From Pseudohongiella sp. (GTDB lineage: Bacteria > Pseudomonadota > Gammaproteobacteria > Pseudomonadales > Pseudohongiellaceae), in NCBI RefSeq assembly GCF_011050365.1, contig NZ_DRFV01000001.1, forward strand, positions 124,001-188,000: a stretch of 64,000 nucleotides of DNA. Direction: 5' to 3'. This document shows, piece after piece, positions 44,060 to 51,810 of this stretch; within the stretch, counting starts at the first letter, position 1; each line of letters opens with the position of its first letter. The translations under genes and the position numbers were made by a program. A model generated the notes under the pieces. The model saw nothing but the letters and a program-made list of their open reading frames with translations. It had not been told where the DNA came from and did no database searches.

Positions 44060-45190
44060 TTGACGACAGAGCAATATATGCAGCGCGCCATTGAGCTGGC
44101 GCAGTCTGTGCTGAGCGCGGGTCCGAACCCGCGCGTTGGCTGCGTGGTTGTGCGTGACGGCCAGATAGTCGGCGAGGGTTTTCACGAGAAGCCGGGCGAA
44201 GCCCACGCTGAGGCCATTGCCCTGCGTGAGGCCGGCGACAAGGCCAGGGGTGCCACGGCCTATGTCTCGCTGGAACCCTGCGCGCACATGGGTAAAACGC
44301 CGCCGTGTTCGGAGGCGTTGATCCAGGCCGGCGTGGCGGAAGTGGTTTACGCGGGCAGCGACCCGAATCCGCAAGTGTCCGGTCAGGGACTGCAGCGTTT
44401 GCTTGAGGCCGGTGTTCGTGTCCGCGGGCCGGTACTGGCGCAGGAAGCCGATGCCCTCAATCGCGGCTTTCTGAAACGCATGCGGCAGGGCCTGCCCTGG
44501 GTGCGTTGTAAAATGGCTATGAGTCTGGATGGGCGCACGGCCATGGCATCCGGCGAAAGTAAATGGATTACCGGTGCGGCGGCGCGCGCAGATGTGCAGT
44601 TGATGCGGGCCGGCAGTTGCGCGGTGTTGACCGGCGTCAACACGATTCTGAGTGATAATCCGAGCCTGAATGTGCGGCTGGACCAACTGGATGACAGCCA
44701 GGCAGCGCTGATCGGCGATCGCCAGCCACTGCGGGTGGTGCTGGATTCGTCGTTGCGCACGCCACCCGATTCGCGCTTGATCAGTTTGCCGGGTGAAGTG
44801 CTGTTTTTGACCGGGCAACCACACCGGCAACAGCGCGCGCGGTATCAGGGGTCACGAGCCAATATCCGCGAAATCCCGGTACAACCGGGCGGGCGTCTGG
44901 ATCTGCGCGCTGCCATGGCAAGTCTGGCACTGGACTACGAATGCAATGAAGTCATGCTGGAAGCCGGTCCTACGCTCAGCGGTGCCATGGTGCAGGCAGG
45001 TCTGGTCGATGAAGTGGTGATTTACATAGGTGCGCGTTTTCTGGGCAGTGATGCCTTGCCGTTGTTTCATTTGCCCGGCATCAACCGCATGCAGGATCAC
45101 ATCGGGCTGGAGATCACCGCTGTGCGTCAGATTGCCGAAGATTGTTGCATTACTGCCCGCCTCAAGCGGGTAGACAGGCAGCCGGGATAA
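44060..45190 (+). CDS. ribD: Bifunctional deaminase/reductase RibD
   Basis: Second and third steps of riboflavin synthesis: a zinc deaminase and an NADPH reductase in one 376-residue chain. The deaminase half shows GPNPRVGCVVV, HAEAIAL and EPCAHMGKTPPCSEALI; the reductase half shows KMAMSLDGRTA, SKWITG and GVNTILSDNPSLNVR. The usual PCSHxGRTPPC is here PCAHMGKTPPC. The TTG start at 44060 has GGAG 10 nt upstream; an ATG at 44078 is the alternative. It begins the rib operon; a 13-bp tandem repeat overlaps its stop codon. Confidence 0.95.
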   Translation: MTTEQYMQRAIELAQSVLSAGPNPRVGCVVVRDGQIVGEGFHEKPGEAHAEAIALREAGDKARGATAYVSLEPCAHMGKTPPCSEALIQAGVAEVVYAGSDPNPQVSGQGLQRLLEAGVRVRGPVLAQEADALNRGFLKRMRQGLPWVRCKMAMSLDGRTAMASGESKWITGAAARADVQLMRAGSCAVLTGVNTILSDNPSLNVRLDQLDDSQAALIGDRQPLRVVLDSSLRTPPDSRLISLPGEVLFLTGQPHRQQRARYQGSRANIREIPVQPGGRLDLRAAMASLALDYECNEVMLEAGPTLSGAMVQAGLVDEVVIYIGARFLGSDALPLFHLPGINRMQDHIGLEITAVRQIAEDCCITARLKRVDRQPG

Positions 45191-45223
45191 ATAGCCAGGA
45201 TAGATAGCCAGGATAGATAGCCA
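45185..45223 (+). repeat. Three 13-bp tandem repeats between ribD and ribE
   Basis: GGATAAATAGCCA, GGATAGATAGCCA and GGATAGATAGCCA follow each other without a gap from inside the ribD stop codon to just before the ribE ribosome site. The same 13-mer recurs with an 18-bp period upstream of dxs (53798-53846). They create the GGA-rich leader ahead of ribE. Confidence 0.9.
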
Positions 45224-45235
45224 GGAAAAACTGAT

Positions 45236-45922
45236 ATGTTTACCGGAATTATTGAATCGATTGGCAGCGTCGACGAGTTTAAACTGCGTGGCAATGAGTG
45301 GCGACTGAAAGTCCGCTGCCCGGCGCTGGATATGAGCGATGTGCAACTGGGCGACAGCATTGCCGTCAATGGTTGTTGCCTGACAGTGACTGCGTTCAAC
45401 AGCGACAGTTTTTGCGCCGATGTCTCCAATGAGAGTATCAGCCTGACGACATTCCAGTACCTGAAAAGCGGTGCCAAGGTAAACCTGGAAAAAGCGCTGA
45501 CACCTCAGACCCGGCTGGGTGGCCATCTGGTCAGCGGTCATGTGGACGGCATCGGCGAGTTGCTGTCCCAGACCAGCGACGGCGGTAGCTGGCGCCTGAC
45601 ATTCAGAGTGCCCGACGCGCTGGCGCGGTACGTTGCCCAAAAAGGGTCGGTCTGTATCGACGGTACCAGTTTGACCGTGAACACTGTAGAGGGTGCCTGC
45701 TTCAGTGTTAACATAATCCCGCACACGCAGCAGGCCACCGTTATTCACACCTATCGCGCAGGTCAGCATGTCAATATCGAAGTGGATCTGATTGCGCGTT
45801 ATCTGGAACGCCTGGTGCTGGGTGACAGTGCCGCGCAGGCGACAGGCAGCGCAGAAACAGCGACCGGTGGCGCCGCCGTGCTGACCAGAGCTTTTCTGGC
45901 CGATCACGGCTTCGGCAATTGA
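45236..45922 (+). CDS. ribE: Riboflavin synthase alpha chain
   Basis: Last step of riboflavin synthesis: dismutation of two 6,7-dimethyl-8-ribityllumazines. A 228-residue protein with the starting MFTGIIE motif and the two lumazine-binding halves: GDSIAVNGCCLTVT and CIDGTSLTVNTV, and LVSGHVDG. It ends with a short extra Ala/Thr-rich tail beyond the usual 215 residues. The operon runs ribD-ribE-ribBA-ribH. Confidence 0.97.
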   Translation: MFTGIIESIGSVDEFKLRGNEWRLKVRCPALDMSDVQLGDSIAVNGCCLTVTAFNSDSFCADVSNESISLTTFQYLKSGAKVNLEKALTPQTRLGGHLVSGHVDGIGELLSQTSDGGSWRLTFRVPDALARYVAQKGSVCIDGTSLTVNTVEGACFSVNIIPHTQQATVIHTYRAGQHVNIEVDLIARYLERLVLGDSAAQATGSAETATGGAAVLTRAFLADHGFGN

Positions 45923-45980
45923 TCAGTCTTACATACACACAGTCTTGAACGCACAAAGTGCAAACAAAGTAGCGAGAATT

Positions 45981-47102
45981 ATGAAACTCAATACGATTGA
46001 AGAGCTGGTGGAAGACATTCGCCAGGGCAAAATGGTTATCCTGATGGATGACGAGGATCGCGAGAACGAAGGTGATCTGGTTATTGCTGCTGAAAAAGTA
46101 CGGGCAGAAGATATCAATTTCATGGCCAAAAATGCGCGCGGACTGGTGTGTCTGACATTGACCCGGCAGCGTTGCGAGCAACTGGACCTGGGGTTGATGG
46201 TCAGCAAGAACAACACGCCGTATAACACCAATTTCACGGTGTCGATTGAAGCGTCTGCCGGCGTCACGACGGGCATTTCAGCCGCTGACCGGGCGGTGAC
46301 GATACGGGCTGCGGTGGCACGTGACGCCAGCCCATACGATATTGTACAGCCCGGTCATGTATTCCCGATCATGGCGCAACCCGGCGGAGTGTTGCGCCGC
46401 GCAGGTCACACCGAGGCTGGCTGTGATCTGGCAAGGCTGGCGGGTATGGAGCCGGCGGCAGCCATTGTCGAGATCATGAACGAAGACGGCACCATGGCGC
46501 GGCGGCCCGATCTGGAAGTCTTTGCCGAGCAGCATGGCCTGAAGATCGGCACCATTGTGGATCTGATTCACTACCGTATTGCCAACGAACATACCGTGGT
46601 GCGCAAAGACAGCAACAAAATCAAAACCGAGCACGGTGAATTCACCTTGCATACCTTTGAAGATACCATTTCCGGCGGTACCCACATGGCGTTCACCATG
46701 GGAGAGTTTACCCAGGACGATGCGGTCATGGTGCGGGTGCACATTGCCAGTACCTTGCGCGATGTATGTGATGTCGTGGTGCAGGGTCAGACCAGTTGGT
46801 CATTCAGCCGCGCCCTGGAGCGCATCGCCGCGGAAGGTTGTGGCGTCGCTGTGCTGTTGTCGGGCGACGACTACGAAGAAGATATCAACGAAAGCATCAA
46901 CAGCGTGCTGACGGCCAAGAAAATCATTCCGCGTCGTCATCGTCATGCCGGCAGTGATGTCACCATCGGCACCGGGTCGCAGATTCTGCGTGATCTGGGG
47001 GTGGGTAAAATGCGTCTGTTGAGTTATCCGGCCAAATACAACGCACTGACCGGGTTCGATCTGGAAGTGGTGGAGTTTGTTGAATTCGATGTGCCGGCAT
47101 GA
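45981..47102 (+). CDS. ribBA: 3,4-dihydroxy-2-butanone-4-phosphate synthase fused to degenerate GTP cyclohydrolase II domain (RibBX-type)
   Basis: A 373-residue fusion. The N-terminal RibB half (residues 1-205) is intact: DDEDRENEGDLVIAAE, FMAKNARGLVCLTL, GHVFPIMAQPGGVLRRAGHTE (the last run shortened), AGCDLARLAG. The C-terminal half aligns to GTP cyclohydrolase II but has lost the zinc cysteines and QEGRGIGL active-site loop: where a true RibA has [17 protein letters not shown], this has IASTLRDVCDVVVQGQTSW. It probably has no cyclohydrolase activity. The genuine RibA is encoded at 49662-50252. The ATG at 45981 begins the conserved MKLNTIEELVEDI. Confidence 0.93.
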   Translation: MKLNTIEELVEDIRQGKMVILMDDEDRENEGDLVIAAEKVRAEDINFMAKNARGLVCLTLTRQRCEQLDLGLMVSKNNTPYNTNFTVSIEASAGVTTGISAADRAVTIRAAVARDASPYDIVQPGHVFPIMAQPGGVLRRAGHTEAGCDLARLAGMEPAAAIVEIMNEDGTMARRPDLEVFAEQHGLKIGTIVDLIHYRIANEHTVVRKDSNKIKTEHGEFTLHTFEDTISGGTHMAFTMGEFTQDDAVMVRVHIASTLRDVCDVVVQGQTSWSFSRALERIAAEGCGVAVLLSGDDYEEDINESINSVLTAKKIIPRRHRHAGSDVTIGTGSQILRDLGVGKMRLLSYPAKYNALTGFDLEVVEFVEFDVPA

Positions 47103-47151
47103 TGGCCGGCTGTTGTGCACAGTCAGGAATTTTTAATCAGGGGATCAGAAC

Positions 47152-47628
47152 ATGAGCAATATCCGCACAATCGAAGGTGATTTTCTGCCGGGCAAAGGCA
47201 AGTACGCTATCGTCGCCTCGCGCTTCAACAGCTTTATTGTCGAAAAACTGATTGATGGCGCGGTGGATACGCTGCGCCGCCATGGTGTGAAAGACAGCCA
47301 GATCACTCTGGTGTGGGCACCGGGTGCCTATGAGCTGCCGCTGCTGACCAAGCATGTCCTGGCCAAGGGTTCCTATGATGCGGTGGTTGCGCTGGGCGCT
47401 GTGATCCGTGGTGGCACACCACATTTCGATTTCGTTGCCGGCGAGTGTGTAAAGGGGCTGAGCCAGGTCGGACTGGACGCCGGTGTGCCGGTAGCATTTG
47501 GCGTACTGACCGTTGATACCATCGAGCAGGCCATTGAGCGCGCCGGCACCAAAGCCGGTAACAAGGGCGCGGAAGCGGCCATGGGTGCGATTGAAATGGT
47601 CAGCGTCATCAACAAGCTGGGAGCCTGA
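47152..47628 (+). CDS. ribH: 6,7-dimethyl-8-ribityllumazine synthase
   Basis: A 158-residue enzyme that makes lumazine from a pyrimidine and 3,4-dihydroxy-2-butanone-4-phosphate; it forms icosahedral or pentameric shells. Signatures are [48 protein letters not shown] and [20 protein letters not shown] (each part of the run shown). The ATG is preceded by GGGATC. nusB starts 4 bp after its stop. Confidence 0.97.
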   Translation: MSNIRTIEGDFLPGKGKYAIVASRFNSFIVEKLIDGAVDTLRRHGVKDSQITLVWAPGAYELPLLTKHVLAKGSYDAVVALGAVIRGGTPHFDFVAGECVKGLSQVGLDAGVPVAFGVLTVDTIEQAIERAGTKAGNKGAEAAMGAIEMVSVINKLGA

Positions 47629-47632
47629 TCGC

Positions 47633-48160
47633 GTGATAGAGATTCCAGGGGTCAGCGGCTCATTGCCGGACCAGGCGGTGCCAGAGGCAGACCCGCAGAG
47701 TAAACGCGGTGACGATGCCAAAAGCAAAAAGCTGAACGAGCGTCAGAAAGCCCGTCGTATGTTATTGCAGGCCCTGTACCAGTGGGAGATTGCGCGTGCA
47801 CCGGTGCACGATATTCTGGCCGAGTTTCTGGTTTATTATCAGGGCAAAATAGACCGCGAGTTCTTTAAACAGGTATTTCCCGACGTTATCGCGCACGTGG
47901 CAGAACTGGATGAAATGATGCAGCCCTGGCTGGATCGCCAGATAAAGTCACTTGATCCTATAGAATTGTCTCTGCTCCGGCTGGGGATCTATGAGCTGGC
48001 GCACCGGATTGATGTGCCCTATAAAGTTGTGATCAACGAGGCTGTTGAACTGGCAAAAGTATTTGGTGCCACCGATGGTCACAAATACATCAATGGCGTA
48101 CTGGACCGGGCCGCCAAACAGTTGAGGGTACTGGAGCAGCGTGGCACTGGCCGAGTTTGA
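47633..48160 (+). CDS. nusB: Transcription antitermination factor NusB
   Basis: A 175-residue protein with the NusB fold, which joins NusE at the boxA sequence of rRNA and other transcripts. The core starts at KARRMLLQALYQWEIARAPV and ends with AVELAKVFGATDGHKYINGVLD. An extra ~35-residue charged N-terminus precedes the usual start, and its function is unclear. The GTG at 47633 has GGAG 9 nt upstream. thiL overlaps its 3' end by 20 bp. Confidence 0.93.
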   Translation: MIEIPGVSGSLPDQAVPEADPQSKRGDDAKSKKLNERQKARRMLLQALYQWEIARAPVHDILAEFLVYYQGKIDREFFKQVFPDVIAHVAELDEMMQPWLDRQIKSLDPIELSLLRLGIYELAHRIDVPYKVVINEAVELAKVFGATDGHKYINGVLDRAAKQLRVLEQRGTGRV

Positions 48161-49160
48161 GCTGATCAGACAGTATTTCACCACGGCCGGGTTGACGTTT
48201 GCCCGCCCGGGCATTGTGCTTGGCCCGGGCGACGATTGTGCGCTGCTGGAGTTGCCTGCAGGCACGCAATTGGCGATGTCGATGGACACGCTGAATCAGG
48301 ACGTGCATTTTCCTGCCGGCGCCGATGCTGCCGAGCTGGCCCAACGCTGTCTGCGTGTCAACCTCAGTGACCTGGCGGCGATGGGTGCGGAGCCACTGGG
48401 GTTTACGCTGGCGCTGAGTTTACCTGCAGTGGATGAACATTGGTTGCAGGGTTTCAGCGAAGGTCTGGCAACGTGTGCGGCGCAATATCAGTGCAGTCTG
48501 CTGGGAGGCGATACCACGCGCGGTCCACTGGCAATCACCATTCAGGTTCATGGCCTGGTGCCGGCAGGTCAGGCACTTCGGCGCGCGGGAGCCAGCGTGG
48601 GCGATGCCATCTATGTGACCGGAACCCTGGGCGATGCGGCACTGGCCGTGCCTTACCTGACACAACAGCCCGGCTTTGACATGACTGCACTGAGCGCCGC
48701 CGACCGGGCCTCGCTGCAGGCAGCGTTCTATCAACCTGTGCCCCGCACTGAGGCCGGTATTGCGCTGCGCGGGCTGGCGTCGGCGGCGCTTGATATTTCC
48801 GATGGCCTGGCCTCCGACCTGAATCACATTCTGCAGGCAAGCACGGGCCCCAATGTTACTCCGGGCGCCATCATAGAGAGCGCCCGGGTGCCGGTCTCCG
48901 ATGTTTTTGCCCGTCTGGTGCCGGACGCTGAGCAACTGCCCATGGCATTGGGGGGGGGTGACGATTATGAGTTGTGTGTCACGGTGCCGCCGCAACACGA
49001 AGCGCAGGCGCAAGCGGCACTGCAGGCTCTGGGGCTGAAATTCACCCGTATTGGTGAGGTGGTGGCCAGTTCCGGTATCATGCTCAGGGGCAGCGACGGG
49101 GATCCGCGTCCGCTGCCATTCAGTGGCTATCGGCACTTTGGGGACAATGGTAATGAGTAA
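48141..49160 (+). CDS. thiL: Thiamine-monophosphate kinase
   Basis: Last step of thiamine diphosphate synthesis, phosphorylating thiamine monophosphate. A 339-residue protein of the PurM-like ATP-binding family. Motifs: GPGDDCALLELP, SMDTLNQDVHFPAGAD, LSDLAAMGAEP, LGGDTTRGP, LDISDGLASDLNHIL and ALGGGDDYELC. The last is encoded across a run of nine Gs (48950-48958). GTG start at 48141, overlapping nusB. Confidence 0.95.
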   Translation: MALAEFELIRQYFTTAGLTFARPGIVLGPGDDCALLELPAGTQLAMSMDTLNQDVHFPAGADAAELAQRCLRVNLSDLAAMGAEPLGFTLALSLPAVDEHWLQGFSEGLATCAAQYQCSLLGGDTTRGPLAITIQVHGLVPAGQALRRAGASVGDAIYVTGTLGDAALAVPYLTQQPGFDMTALSAADRASLQAAFYQPVPRTEAGIALRGLASAALDISDGLASDLNHILQASTGPNVTPGAIIESARVPVSDVFARLVPDAEQLPMALGGGDDYELCVTVPPQHEAQAQAALQALGLKFTRIGEVVASSGIMLRGSDGDPRPLPFSGYRHFGDNGNE

Positions 49161-49629
49161 GACGCCAGCGTCTGTGTGGCGTAATCCGGTGCATTTCCTG
49201 GCATTCGGGCTGGGCAGTGGTGCGGCGGCAAAAGCGCCCGGTACGTTTGGGACACTCGCTGGCGCCCTGATCTGGCTGCTGCTGCCGCCAATGGGGCCGC
49301 TTTTTTATCTGTTATTCCTGGCGCTTACGTTCGCTGTCGGCATTTGGCTGTGCGGCCGCACGGCCGAAGATATTGGTGTGCACGACCATGGTGGCATCGT
49401 TTGGGATGAATTTGTCGGCCTGTGGCTGACCATGTTTCTGGCACCACCCGGTTTGCTGTGGCTGGTGTTGGGATTTTTGCTGTTTCGTGTCTTTGATATT
49501 CTGAAACCCTGGCCAATTGCCTGGTGTGATAAACACGTAGAAGGTGGTCTGGGTATCATGATTGATGATGTGCTTGCCGGCCTGATGGCACTGGCATGTC
49601 TACAGCTCATTGCTGTATCGATTCTGTGA
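49153..49629 (+). CDS. pgpA: Phosphatidylglycerophosphatase A
   Basis: A 158-residue inner-membrane enzyme that makes phosphatidylglycerol from its phosphate. Marks are LAFGLGSGAAAKAPGTFGTL, broken after GLGSG, the conserved DEFVGLW and RVFDILKPWP and the C-terminal GIMIDDVLAGL. The ATG at 49153 overlaps the thiL stop by 8 bp; an ATG at 49147 in the same frame is the alternative. It ends within a short direct repeat before ribA. Confidence 0.93.
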   Translation: MSKTPASVWRNPVHFLAFGLGSGAAAKAPGTFGTLAGALIWLLLPPMGPLFYLLFLALTFAVGIWLCGRTAEDIGVHDHGGIVWDEFVGLWLTMFLAPPGLLWLVLGFLLFRVFDILKPWPIAWCDKHVEGGLGIMIDDVLAGLMALACLQLIAVSIL

Positions 49630-49656
49630 GAGGTTATGGATTCTGTGAGAGGTTAT
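49621..49656 (+). repeat. 17-bp direct repeat at pgpA/ribA junction
   Basis: ATTCTGTGAGAGGTTAT occurs at 49621-49637 and again at 49640-49656. The first copy holds the pgpA stop codon; the second lies just before the ribA GTG. It looks like a small local duplication. It adds a second GAGAGG tract upstream of ribA. Confidence 0.85.
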
Positions 49657-49661
49657 AACAG

Positions 49662-50252
49662 GTGAGAGTCAAATTTGTTGCCCAGGCAACGCTACCCACT
49701 GAGTGGGGAGATTTTACCATTCATGGTTTTGAGGACCTGGTAACAGGAAAAGAGCACATCGTGCTGGCCATGGGCGATGTTGCTGCCGTCGACTCAGTGC
49801 TGTGTCGGGTGCATTCCGAATGTCTGACCGGGGACGCGCTGTTCAGTCTGCGCTGTGATTGCGGGCCCCAGTTACAGTACGCGATGCAGAAAGTGGCCGA
49901 GGCAGGCTGCGGTATGATTCTGTATCTGCGCCAGGAAGGGCGCGGCATCGGTTTGCTGAACAAGATCAAAGCGTATTCGCTGCAGGATCAGGGTGCTGAC
50001 ACCGTCGAAGCCAATGAGCAACTGGGGTTTGCTGCGGACGGGCGTGAATACGAAGTGTGCAAACTCATGCTGGCACACTTTGGCGTGACTGATGTACGAC
50101 TGTTGACCAACAATCCGGACAAGGTTGATGCGCTGGTGTCGCTAGGTATCACAGTATCAGAGCGGGTGCCGATCGAGATCGGTCTGAACAGTCACAATGA
50201 GAGTTATCTGGCGGTCAAGGTCAGTAAAATGGGGCACCTGCTGAAGGGCTGA
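49662..50252 (+). CDS. ribA: GTP cyclohydrolase II
   Basis: First committed step of riboflavin synthesis, opening GTP. 196 residues, the usual length. Zinc site in [15 protein letters not shown]; active site in [14 protein letters not shown]; the closing MGHLL region fits E. coli RibA. GTG start. It lies apart from the other rib genes, after thiL and pgpA, as in many gammaproteobacteria, and it complements the degenerate domain of the RibBA fusion. Confidence 0.97.
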   Translation: MRVKFVAQATLPTEWGDFTIHGFEDLVTGKEHIVLAMGDVAAVDSVLCRVHSECLTGDALFSLRCDCGPQLQYAMQKVAEAGCGMILYLRQEGRGIGLLNKIKAYSLQDQGADTVEANEQLGFAADGREYEVCKLMLAHFGVTDVRLLTNNPDKVDALVSLGITVSERVPIEIGLNSHNESYLAVKVSKMGHLLKG

Positions 50253-50267
50253 AGATTGCCGGTCTGC

Positions 50268-51161
50268 TTAGCGGCGCGCCTGATCGATGTGGCCACACAT
50301 CTGACGCGCGCCCTGCAGCGCCCGCAGACTGTGGCGTTGTACCTGATCGGGCGGGATCACATACAGGTGTTGATTGCCAACAGCCGCCAGCTGTGGCCAG
50401 CGCAACCATTCGTCCAGCCAGGCTGGCGCTTGTGCCGAGGAGCCGCTGGCGATAATGACCTGCGGGTTGCGCGCCAATACATCTTCCAGATTGACTTTGG
50501 GGCCCACGGGCAGTTCCGCAAAAATATTCCCGCCGCCGCACAGGTTGATCATATCGTTGATCAATTCGTTTCCGCCGACACTGATCATCGGACTGTGCCA
50601 CACCTGATAGAAAACGCGTACGGGTTCTTTGTCGCCAAAATCCGCGCGTAATTGCTCAATCTGTCGGCTGAACTGCCGGTTGAGCTGTGCACCCTCAGCG
50701 GCGTGTCCGGTGAGGATGCCCAGGCGTTGCAGGTGGTCACCGATGCTGGCCAGCGAATCAGGCTCTGCCACATAAACCGGGAAACCCAGCGTGGCCAGGC
50801 GGTTCAGTGCACCGCGTGGGTTGCCGCTACGCCATGCCACGATCAGGTCCGGTTGCAGTGCCACGATGCGTTCCATGTCGAGGGAATCATAGCGCCCCAC
50901 GACCGGCAGACTGAGTGCTTCGGGAGGATAGTCACTGTAATCCATGACGCCCACCAGCTGGTCACCGGCACCCAGACTGAACAACAGTTCAGTCATCGAT
51001 GGCGCCAGACTGATAATGCGTTTGGCCGGCGCCGGCAGCACGATGCGGGTGCCGTCATCATCAAACACACCGAGATCGCTGTCAGAGGTGCCGGTCAGCG
51101 GCAGTACTGCCAGCAGAATGGTCGCCATCACCGACGCGCAACGTGCATGCCCCCTGAGCAT
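50268..51161 (-). CDS. Periplasmic cobalamin-binding (BtuF-like) protein
   Basis: A 297-residue helical-backbone substrate-binding protein with a signal peptide (ASVMATILLAVLPLTG). The opening RIISLAPSMTELLFSLGAGDQLVG and the closing region with AAVGNQHLYVIPPD match cobalamin-binding BtuF-type proteins. Companion permease and ATPase genes are not adjacent. The first ATG after the cobO stop (51161) is chosen. The next gene upstream is cobO, so a role in corrinoid uptake is likely; a haem- or Fe-siderophore-binding role is less likely. Confidence 0.85.
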   Translation of the reverse strand: MLRGHARCASVMATILLAVLPLTGTSDSDLGVFDDDGTRIVLPAPAKRIISLAPSMTELLFSLGAGDQLVGVMDYSDYPPEALSLPVVGRYDSLDMERIVALQPDLIVAWRSGNPRGALNRLATLGFPVYVAEPDSLASIGDHLQRLGILTGHAAEGAQLNRQFSRQIEQLRADFGDKEPVRVFYQVWHSPMISVGGNELINDMINLCGGGNIFAELPVGPKVNLEDVLARNPQVIIASGSSAQAPAWLDEWLRWPQLAAVGNQHLYVIPPDQVQRHSLRALQGARQMCGHIDQARR

Positions 51162-51162
51162 G

Positions 51163-51771
51163 TCAGTAATCGATGCCTTTCTGTACACGCACGCCGGCAT
51201 TGAATGCGTGTTTGACATCGGTGACGTCGCTGACGGTGTCTGCCAGCTCAATCAGGCGCTGGTTGGCATTACGACCGGTAATGATCACATGCTGATCTGC
51301 CGGCCGGTCGCCCAAAGCCTTGATGACACGGTCAGCATCCAGATAGCCATAAGTCAGCATATATGTCAGTTCGTCGAGCAGTACGACCTTGACGTCAGGG
51401 TTTTTCAGCAGTGTTTCGGCGTGTGCCCAGGTGGCTACTGCGGCACTGATATCGGCTTCGCGGTCCTGGGTTTCCCAGGTGAATCCGGTATTCATCACGT
51501 GGAATTCCACCAGCGGATGTTCACTGAACAGCAAATGCTCGCCACACTCCCATTGGCCCTTGATGAACTGCACCACACCGCAGCGCAAACCGTGGCCGAC
51601 ACTGCGCGCCAACATGCCAAAGGCGGATGAGCTTTTGCCCTTGCCGTTGCCCGTCAGCACGACAAGCAGCCCTTTGTCGACAGTGGCTGCGGCGATTCGC
51701 TGATCGACATGTTCTTTTTTACGTTGCATCGCCTTCTTGTGGCGTGCATTACGTTCGCTGCTGGTTTCCAT
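51163..51771 (-). CDS. cobO: Cob(I)yrinic acid a,c-diamide adenosyltransferase
   Basis: A 202-residue CobO/BtuR-type ATP:corrinoid adenosyltransferase, cytoplasmic. Walker A is VLTGNGKGKSSSAFG; other marks are GQWECGEHLLF, DELTYMLTYGYL and VIITGRNA. It makes adenosylcobalamin or its precursor. The btuF-like gene starts 1 bp after its stop. It is set between ribA and dxs, which are closer together in relatives, so the cobalamin pair may be an addition. Confidence 0.94.
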   Translation of the reverse strand: METSSERNARHKKAMQRKKEHVDQRIAAATVDKGLLVVLTGNGKGKSSSAFGMLARSVGHGLRCGVVQFIKGQWECGEHLLFSEHPLVEFHVMNTGFTWETQDREADISAAVATWAHAETLLKNPDVKVVLLDELTYMLTYGYLDADRVIKALGDRPADQHVIITGRNANQRLIELADTVSDVTDVKHAFNAGVRVQKGIDY

Positions 51772-51810
51772 AAGGTGTCCCGATGCTGTATTTATAGTGT
51801 TTTGATGGGT

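Noticed and set aside
45931-45980. FMN riboswitch before ribBA or ribD
   Set aside because: The conserved RFN elements are absent from the short gaps upstream of ribD, ribE, ribBA and ribH.
51772-51810. Cobalamin riboswitch upstream of cobO
   Set aside because: The gap to dxs is only 39 bp and has no B12-box-like sequence.
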